This document shows positions 14,566 to 18,676 of a DNA stretch of 18,676 bases, one piece after another. The translations under genes were made by a program, and so were the position numbers. The number at the start of each line of letters is the position of its first letter. The first letter of the stretch is position 1. Below the pieces are notes generated by a model, which was given only the letters and a program-made list of their open reading frames with translations, had not been told where the DNA came from and ran no database searches. This DNA is from CAZSWS01 sp964610765 (lineage in GTDB: Bacteria; Bacteroidota; Bacteroidia; Bacteroidales; Tannerellaceae): contig CAZSWS010000062.1 of assembly GCA_964610765.1 (NCBI GenBank), positions 1 through 18,676 of the forward strand. Reading direction: 5' to 3'.

Positions 14566-14885
14566 TTAACACTTGTAATTTTGAGGGAGCGCTTATATTC
14601 AATCTTTTTTCTTGCAATTTTGAGAATATCAATATAGTTATTCTCTTTTTCTATCTCACATGATATTAAATCACTGAAATAAATAATAAGCAGTTCACTT
14701 TTATCAAAATTAAATATATTCGCCACATTTTCAATAATACTCAAGCTAGCTTTTCGTTCATCTCTTTCAATTTTACTAAGTGTTGATTGATCTATATCCA
14801 ATAAAGAAGCCAGCCTTCTTAAAGGCATTTCTGATTTTTCTCTCAATGCTCTGATTTTAGATCCTATTGTTATTAGAGTTTTCAT
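14562..14885 (-). CDS. XRE-type regulator leading the methyltransferase operon
   Basis: A 107-residue protein with an N-terminal helix-turn-helix domain (IGSKIRALREKSEMPLRRLA, then LDIDQSTLSKIERDERKAS) and a short basic C-terminal tail. I chose the ATG at 14885. The frame is open 30 codons further upstream, but that part is a non-conserved stretch crossing the likely promoter. It overlaps the m6A methyltransferase start by ATGA. It resembles regulators that precede adenine methyltransferase genes in Bacteroidetes. Together with the C-like protein at 9641 it gives each arm of this system its own regulator. It probably represses its operon; whether it also acts on the endonuclease is unknown. 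Confidence 0.8.
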   Translation of the reverse strand: MKTLITIGSKIRALREKSEMPLRRLASLLDIDQSTLSKIERDERKASLSIIENVANIFNFDKSELLIIYFSDLISCEIEKENNYIDILKIARKKIEYKRSLKITSVK

Positions 14886-14909
14886 ATAACTGTCTTGACG
14901 TTTTATGTC

Positions 14910-14917
14910 CAAAGATA
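14910..14917 (-). promoter_or_regulatory. -7 element for the regulator/methyltransferase operon
   Basis: Minus strand TATCTTTG matches TAnnTTTG exactly and places a start near 14905, about 20 nt before the ATG at 14885. No TTG stands at the right distance for -33; the nearest, at 14934-14932, is only 14 nt away. GTC-TT-GAC (14892-14899) between start site and ATG could be a regulator half-site pair. Confidence 0.4.
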
Positions 14918-15018
14918 AAAAAAAAATTGAACAATGAATTATTTTATCATGTTTTGATACAATTTGCAAGAACAACTATTAAAATAATAAATATACTAGC
15001 ATTTTGATTCTCTTTATT

Positions 15019-15026
15019 TATCTTTG
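15019..15026 (+). promoter_or_regulatory. -7 element reading into the structured RNA
   Basis: TATCTTTG on the plus strand is an exact TAnnTTTG match, identical to the divergent element at 14910-14917. A start near 15031 would give an RNA covering the small hairpin ATGCGA-AGCG-TCGCAT (15042-15057) and the large structure that follows. No good -33 element is visible. Confidence 0.35.
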
Positions 15027-15088
15027 CTTCTAGATAAAGCAATGCGAAGCGTCGCATCAAAGAATATACATTAGCGTTCACATATACC

Positions 15089-15232
15089 TTGTAGAAGAAA
15101 ACTGGAAATTTTTAGAAAAACGAGGGAACTGTGCAATGCTCATGCCGTTTAAGGCGTGGGCTTGCCTTGTTTCGTTTTTCGGGTATTCCAGTACCTCTTC
15201 TACGATCCGAGCAAGTTCCACGCTCTTTTTTT
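15089..15232 (+). ncRNA. Candidate structured RNA with nested helices and a pseudoknot
   Basis: A 290-bp gene-free gap contains coaxially nested helices. Pairs: 15089-15098 with 15196-15205 (10 bp, one G-U); 15101-15107 with 15186-15192 (7 bp); GAAAAACGA 15115-15123 with TCGTTTTTC 15172-15180 (9 bp); GCAA 15133-15136 with TTGC 15162-15165; GCTCATGCC 15138-15146 with GGCGTGGGC 15153-15161 (9 bp with two G-U, loop GTTTAA). GGAACT (15125-15130), in the inner internal loop, matches AGTTCC (15214-15219) downstream, a possible 6-bp pseudoknot. A weak GAGC/GCTC stem and seven T follow. It could be an independent small RNA or a leader controlling the lipoprotein genes. I do not recognise a known class. 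Confidence 0.5.
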
Positions 15233-15290
15233 GTGGTTATGTGAAGTGCTTTTATAACTAATCGACTATTAATTAATAAAATAAGAAGTT

Positions 15291-15776
15291 ATGAGAAAAG
15301 TATTTTACTTATTGATGTTTACACTTGTCCTCTTTTCATGTAGTGATGGTGATAATGAGGATGAACAACCTTCTACTAAGGACTTTAAAACGGTTAAAAT
15401 CGTTATTACCAGAGAATCTAATGACCTTTCTAAGTTCTGGCTGAATACCGTATTTACCCTTAAAAATGATAAGGAAAATCATTTATTTAACGAAAAAGAT
15501 TTTGACCTTATCGTTCCCGATGAAACCAACTTGCTCCTGTATAAAAGGCATTCGATACTGACCGACAGGTATGAGGCTGAAATCAAGCTGCGCAAAGTGG
15601 ATATTCAAGTGCTAGAAAACCCTCTTATTCTTGAGGAAGCAGAAGTAGAAGATGAATCGAAAATGACTTTTGATACTAAAATAGAGATATTTGTCAACGG
15701 CAAATTAAAGAAATCTCAATCCTTTACATTCGATTATACTACTGCTAATTTTAGTATTGTTCAATACTCAGAATAA
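15291..15776 (+). CDS. Putative lipoprotein, first of three genes
   Basis: A 161-residue protein with a lipoprotein signal peptide (MRKVFYLL, lipobox LFSC, Cys17) followed by an acidic stretch, SDGDNEDE, typical of surface-exposed lipoproteins in this phylum. The rest looks beta-rich: alternating hydrophobic strands (KTVKIVITRES, FDLIVPDETNLLLY, YEAEIKLRKVDIQVL) and a C-terminal FTFDYTTANFSIVQY. No family recognised. It is 12 bp upstream of the next lipoprotein gene and 58 bp downstream of the structured RNA. TTTG at 15230-15233 followed at 19 nt by TATAACTA is a partial promoter, so transcription may start here or come through from the RNA. Confidence 0.75.
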   Translation: MRKVFYLLMFTLVLFSCSDGDNEDEQPSTKDFKTVKIVITRESNDLSKFWLNTVFTLKNDKENHLFNEKDFDLIVPDETNLLLYKRHSILTDRYEAEIKLRKVDIQVLENPLILEEAEVEDESKMTFDTKIEIFVNGKLKKSQSFTFDYTTANFSIVQYSE

Positions 15777-15788
15777 TAAACCTCGATT

Positions 15789-16355
15789 ATGAAACATCTA
15801 TTGATAGCCGTAGCCTGCTGTTTCGTATTGGCAAGCTGCACATCACAATCTGACAGAGAGATGAAGAAAGTCCTTCTTGAAGCTTTAGAAAACACGGATG
15901 GAATCCGTACTGATCTCAAAATCAAGTTTACTGCAATGGAAGTAGTTGATATTACGGTAAAAGACAGTATTGACTATTACCAAAAGAAATTCAACGATGA
16001 AAAAAGAAAACATCAAGCCAGTGCTGAAAGCACTATCGCATATTATCAAAAAAAACTAGACGAAAGAGAGGCAAAAGAAAATAAGGATATTGTTGATGAG
16101 ATGTTGATGACTGAGAACAAAAGTCAAATCAAAAATAACCAAGCTGCTCTTGAAGTTTTGGAGCAATGGCATCCCTCATACTTAGACAAATACAATGGTC
16201 GGAATGAAAATGAAGTTTTGGCAAAATTGGCAACTGCTTCTTTTAAATTCACCAACCTACATACGAAGGCAAATCAAGAAATGATAGATAAGAAATTCTT
16301 GTTCTCTGCCGATGGAACTAAAGTCTTAGAAATCTTTATAGAAACAGAACATTAA
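15789..16355 (+). CDS. Putative lipoprotein with charged helical repeat
   Basis: A 188-residue protein with a clean lipoprotein signal (lipobox LASC, Cys17). The mature part is highly charged and helical, likely coiled coil at about residues 58-100, where IDYYQKKFNDE (61-71) recurs as IAYYQKKLDER (83-93), a 22-residue internal duplication. The C-terminal part (LEQWHPSYLDKYNGRNENEVLAKLATASFKF) is a mixed domain I do not recognise. It sits 12 bp after the first lipoprotein gene and 11 bp before the next gene, so all three probably share a transcript. It may be an envelope factor of the mobile element, for example in mating or surface exclusion, but nothing in the sequence proves this. Confidence 0.7.
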   Translation: MKHLLIAVACCFVLASCTSQSDREMKKVLLEALENTDGIRTDLKIKFTAMEVVDITVKDSIDYYQKKFNDEKRKHQASAESTIAYYQKKLDEREAKENKDIVDEMLMTENKSQIKNNQAALEVLEQWHPSYLDKYNGRNENEVLAKLATASFKFTNLHTKANQEMIDKKFLFSADGTKVLEIFIETEH

Positions 16356-16366
16356 ATCAAAATGCT

Positions 16367-16723
16367 ATGGTAAATAAAAAAAATGATGCTTTGTCAAAAA
16401 GCAGTGAGTTCATTACTCAGAATTTAGACATGACAACGGATATGCTCTCTGACGACTTATTAAACCTTTGGGCTGTGAAAGATGAAAGTGATATTAAAGA
16501 ACAGTACAGCGTTTTCATGTTCGCTTACACGCTGTACCTGTCCAAAAAGTATGAGGGCAAAGAGGTAGAATTGAGCACAGACGAGCTAAATAGCCTGTTT
16601 GAGTCATTCCAAGTAATTCTTTCCATGGAAGAACTTCGTAGAAATTCCCTAATTAACTGCAACAAAGTCAAGCTCTTTGATTTTGATAATTACGAGCATT
16701 TAGAGTTTCACGTAGATGTGTAA
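16367..16723 (+). CDS. Small cytosolic protein, last gene of the lipoprotein cluster
   Basis: A 118-residue acidic protein with no signal peptide or membrane segment. It appears mostly helical (LLNLWAVKDESDIKEQYSVFMFAYTLYLSKKY) and ends with a strand-rich FDNYEHLEFHVDV. No family recognised. An overlapping out-of-frame ATG four bases upstream (16363) stops after three codons, so the ATG at 16367 is the start. It is followed by a strong double-hairpin terminator shared with the convergent mobilization operon, which fixes it as the end of the unit. Confidence 0.65.
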   Translation: MVNKKNDALSKSSEFITQNLDMTTDMLSDDLLNLWAVKDESDIKEQYSVFMFAYTLYLSKKYEGKEVELSTDELNSLFESFQVILSMEELRRNSLINCNKVKLFDFDNYEHLEFHVDV

Positions 16724-16740
16724 ATGATTATTTTTCAGCA

Positions 16741-16794
16741 TTTTACTTTCGCAAAGTAAAAAAGAGAGCCATTCAAAATCTTATGGCTCTCTTT
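16741..16794. terminator. Double hairpin, bidirectional terminator between convergent operons
   Basis: TTTTACTTT (16741-16749) pairs with AAAGTAAAA (16753-16761) around CGC. Directly after it, AAAGAGAGCCAT (16761-16772) pairs perfectly with ATGGCTCTCTTT (16783-16794) around a 10-nt loop. The A/T-rich ends supply a U tract on either strand. It lies between the stops at 16723 (plus) and 16801 (minus). Confidence 0.8.
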
Positions 16795-16800
16795 ATAAAA

Positions 16801-17475
16801 CTATTTTTTAGCAGCTTTTTCCTTCTCTTTGAGCTTTAGTCGTGCATTCTTGTAATCCATGTCACTGACAAACACCTCAAACTCTTTTACTGCTTTCTTT
16901 ATTTTTTTCTTGGTTTCCTTATCTCCATTTGCACCAAAGACATCTTCAAGCCATAATAATGTACCTTCGTCTGTTCCACCATGCATGAAAATAAAATCAT
17001 ACTTTAACTTAGTATCATGAAGTCTTAAGTTATTTTGGTACTGCCGTCCGTTGAAATATAATGCAATGCCAAATCCTATGATAAATAAGAAATAAGTAAT
17101 AACATAGTAAGGGCTATCGGTATCAAAAGCGAATATGGCTTTTTTTATATTTTTATCTCGTTTAGCTACTTCCTGCTCTAGTTTTGCAAAATTCGGCTGT
17201 AAATTAGGAATTTCAATGTCCGCTACTTGTTGCCTTAGTTGAGTAACAGAACTATTTATTCCCTCAATTGATCGTAGTATGGTTTTACTGCTATCTTTCG
17301 TTCTCATTTCCTCTAGCAAAGTCTCAAGAGATTTTATTTTCTCTTCGATAGGACTAAGGTCTACAGTAATTTCAGGTTGTTCTACTGTTACTTCTTTTTT
17401 TGCTATTAAAGCCAGTTCCTGTTTAAGCTCGTCAAAAAGCTCATAAATCACGTTTAAATTAAAATTTTCATCCAT
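16801..17475 (-). CDS. Coiled-coil membrane protein of the mobilization operon
   Basis: A 224-residue protein 19 bp downstream of the relaxase gene on the same strand. Residues about 5-125 are predicted coiled coil (LFDELKQELALIAKK, SPIEEKIKSLETLLEEMR, LRSIEGINSSVTQLRQQ). One transmembrane segment follows at about 126-145 (YYVITYFLFIIGFGIALYF), and the C-terminal 75 residues are soluble and end in a lysine-rich tail (LKLKEKEKAAKK). I recognise no family. Its place suggests a mobilization accessory that ties the relaxosome to the membrane or to a conjugation machine supplied by another element; this is inference from context. Confidence 0.7.
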   Translation of the reverse strand: MDENFNLNVIYELFDELKQELALIAKKEVTVEQPEITVDLSPIEEKIKSLETLLEEMRTKDSSKTILRSIEGINSSVTQLRQQVADIEIPNLQPNFAKLEQEVAKRDKNIKKAIFAFDTDSPYYVITYFLFIIGFGIALYFNGRQYQNNLRLHDTKLKYDFIFMHGGTDEGTLLWLEDVFGANGDKETKKKIKKAVKEFEVFVSDMDYKNARLKLKEKEKAAKK

Positions 17476-17494
17476 AGCTTTATTGTTCTAATGT

Positions 17495-18400
17495 TTAACG
17501 TCTAATTCCTTTTCGTTTTTTCTGAATATTTCTTTTATTTTCCTGCTCTCCTACACTTTCATCCTCACCAGAAGATAGGATTGAAAGCAGTTCTTGTCCT
17601 GTTTTTAGCAGGGTTTGCCTATCGTCTCTTCTATCATCGACAAACTGTGCGCTTCCCAATCCTCTACTATACTCCTCTTGCTCGAATTGCTGATTTATTT
17701 TTGAATAACTAAACTTCCTATCAACCTTTGAGCCTGTGAAGTGGTAATTATCCTTGGAGAAAACAACGCCTTGAATATCACTTGTTTTACCACGATATTT
17801 AAAAGTCAAGCTAATTCCTTGCTCTGCTAACTGTTTCTCCAGTTCGCTCCAGTTTTTAACACGAGGAACAATGTCTACAAGTGCATCGTAAATTTCATAT
17901 TTAACTTTGGCTGCCCCCTTTAATCGATCACGTTTTACATCATCTTTTCCATTAGCAAAGTGTAAACTGTGTTTTTCTGTAAGAAGTTTACATGCTTTCA
18001 CACTTCTATTCCTGTCATATCTATCAGATATAGCTTTCCCCTCGTTGTCAATCCGATTGATACATAAATGTATGTGTGGATGCTCCCTGTCAAAATGCCT
18101 TACTATTATATACTGGGTATTTACAAACCCCATTTCTTTCATATATTCTCTGGCAATTTGCGCCATTTTTTCACCATTAAGAACGGACTTATCCTTAGTG
18201 GAAAAGTTCAACGAAATATGATAAACCGAATTAGGTGTCTCAGGATTTAAAGAGTTTTGCAAATTAAAGCTGCTGATAATGCTATCCTTGTTTTTCACTC
18301 GCACACCTTCAAAATCTATCAGAACAGCTCTTTTTTTGTCATCCATGATATAGTTTACCGCTCCTCTAAAATCATTTCCTTTAGTTATTTTTGCCACCAT
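17495..18400 (-). CDS. MobB-type relaxase (mobilization nuclease)
   Basis: A 301-residue relaxase of the Relaxase/mobilization nuclease family. It nicks DNA at the origin of transfer and attaches through a tyrosine to the 5' end. The N-terminus AKITKGNDFRGAVNYIMDD has the likely catalytic Tyr17. The metal-binding motif is RHFDREHPHIHLCIN, with H102, H107, H109, H111 and D104. VYHISLNFS with H61 is a further conserved block. The C-terminal 60 residues are charged and end very basic (KRNIQKKRKGIRR). Its start overlaps the end of the upstream MobC-like gene by 20 nt, showing translational coupling. No transfer origin was recognised; it is expected near the upstream end of the operon, outside the window. 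The element is mobilizable, not self-transmissible, on this evidence. Confidence 0.9.
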   Translation of the reverse strand: MVAKITKGNDFRGAVNYIMDDKKRAVLIDFEGVRVKNKDSIISSFNLQNSLNPETPNSVYHISLNFSTKDKSVLNGEKMAQIAREYMKEMGFVNTQYIIVRHFDREHPHIHLCINRIDNEGKAISDRYDRNRSVKACKLLTEKHSLHFANGKDDVKRDRLKGAAKVKYEIYDALVDIVPRVKNWSELEKQLAEQGISLTFKYRGKTSDIQGVVFSKDNYHFTGSKVDRKFSYSKINQQFEQEEYSRGLGSAQFVDDRRDDRQTLLKTGQELLSILSSGEDESVGEQENKRNIQKKRKGIRR

Positions 18401-18676
18401 CTTGTATGTGTTTTATTAAACTATCTATTCTATCAGCCAAGTATAAATACTCCTCTATCACAGGTTCAAAACCGTGTGTATTTGCTTTTCTTGTTATCTG
18501 ATTAATATTATTTGCCATGCCCATAAGCTGCTTCAAGTACTCAAGCTGTTCTACTGTCAGCCTTTGTAAAACGGTACAATTGTTTATACTTCTTCTCACA
18601 AAGTCATTAATTACTAAGCCTGATTGCCTTGCCTTGTTTTTTAGCAAAAGATGCTCTTCAATACTGACCTTGAAGT
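18381..18676 (-). CDS. mobC: MobC-like relaxosome protein, 5' end outside window
   Basis: The minus-strand frame is open to the right edge (FKVSIEEHLLLKNKARQSG...), so the start lies outside and the TTG at 18647 is internal. About 98 residues are visible. GLVINDFVRRSI is the helix of the ribbon-helix-helix-like DNA-binding part, and LMGMANNINQITRKAN carries the NxNQ-x-RKAN signature of bacterial mobilization protein MobC. The C-terminus is helical (EEYLYLADRIDSLIKHI). MobC proteins bind the transfer origin and help the relaxase open the DNA. It overlaps the relaxase start by 20 nt and is part of the same operon. Confidence 0.8.
   Translation of the reverse strand, partial: FKVSIEEHLLLKNKARQSGLVINDFVRRSINNCTVLQRLTVEQLEYLKQLMGMANNINQITRKANTHGFEPVIEEYLYLADRIDSLIKHIQDGGKNN

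Noticed and set aside
9641..14917. Type I or Type III restriction-modification system
   Set aside because: There is no HsdR/Res helicase or HsdS specificity subunit; the HNH endonuclease with one m5C and one m6A enzyme fits a Type IIS-like system.
14886..14975. A 30-codon N-terminal extension of the regulator at 14562
   Set aside because: It crosses the TATCTTTG -7 element and adds a non-conserved, low-complexity stretch before a standard helix-turn-helix start.
17907..18505. Plus-strand ORFs of 60-104 codons opposite the relaxase and MobC-like genes
   Set aside because: They are antisense to frames with clear relaxase and MobC motifs and show no protein-like signatures.

Overview
The window looks like Bacteroidales DNA (Bacteroides/Parabacteroides-like). 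The base composition is AT-rich. Lipoprotein signal peptides end in FSC, MSC or ASC. Several promoters fit the Bacteroidetes pattern (TTTG or TTG, 19-20 nt, then TAnnTTTG), and Shine-Dalgarno sequences are weak. No rRNA, complete tRNA, CRISPR array or insertion sequence was recognised.

Region 1 (1-6000) reads as ordinary chromosome. It holds the 3' part of a YbaK-type Cys-tRNA(Pro) deacylase, three small secreted or membrane proteins, a TlpA-like thiol-disulfide protein broken by one in-frame TAG, an exported metallophosphoesterase resembling Mn-dependent ADP-ribose/CDP-alcohol diphosphatase, and a SnoaL-like lipoprotein.

Region 2 (6000-9400) is a decayed and shuffled accessory segment. A Fic-family gene (DUF4172 type) is reduced to its start and its C-terminal winged helix. 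Its leader has a Bacteroidetes promoter inside four regularly spaced TGAGCC/GGCTCA half-sites, plus a terminator-like hairpin. Most of this leader occurs again 2.96 kb away in the same orientation. Between the copies lie a divergent pair: an ADP-ribosylglycohydrolase and a PD-(D/E)XK nuclease-fold protein.

Region 3 (9485-14917) is a complete Type IIS-like restriction-modification system related to Alw26I/Eco31I/Esp3I. A small C-protein-like regulator precedes the HNH endonuclease. Converging on it, with 5 nt between stop codons, is an operon of a second XRE regulator, a gamma-class m6A methyltransferase and a circularly permuted m5C methyltransferase. Both flanks have their own regulator. One m5C plus one m6A enzyme is the known arrangement for protecting the asymmetric GTCTC-type site.

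Region 4 (15000-18676) looks like part of a mobilizable element. It has a candidate structured RNA with nested helices and a possible pseudoknot, a cluster of two lipoproteins and a small cytosolic protein, then on the opposite strand a mobilization operon (MobC-like protein running off the right edge, MobB-type relaxase, coiled-coil/membrane protein). A tRNA 3'-end-like sequence at 9485-9508 may mark the left junction of the element that carries the R-M system. No integrase or second junction is in the window, so this boundary is inferred.
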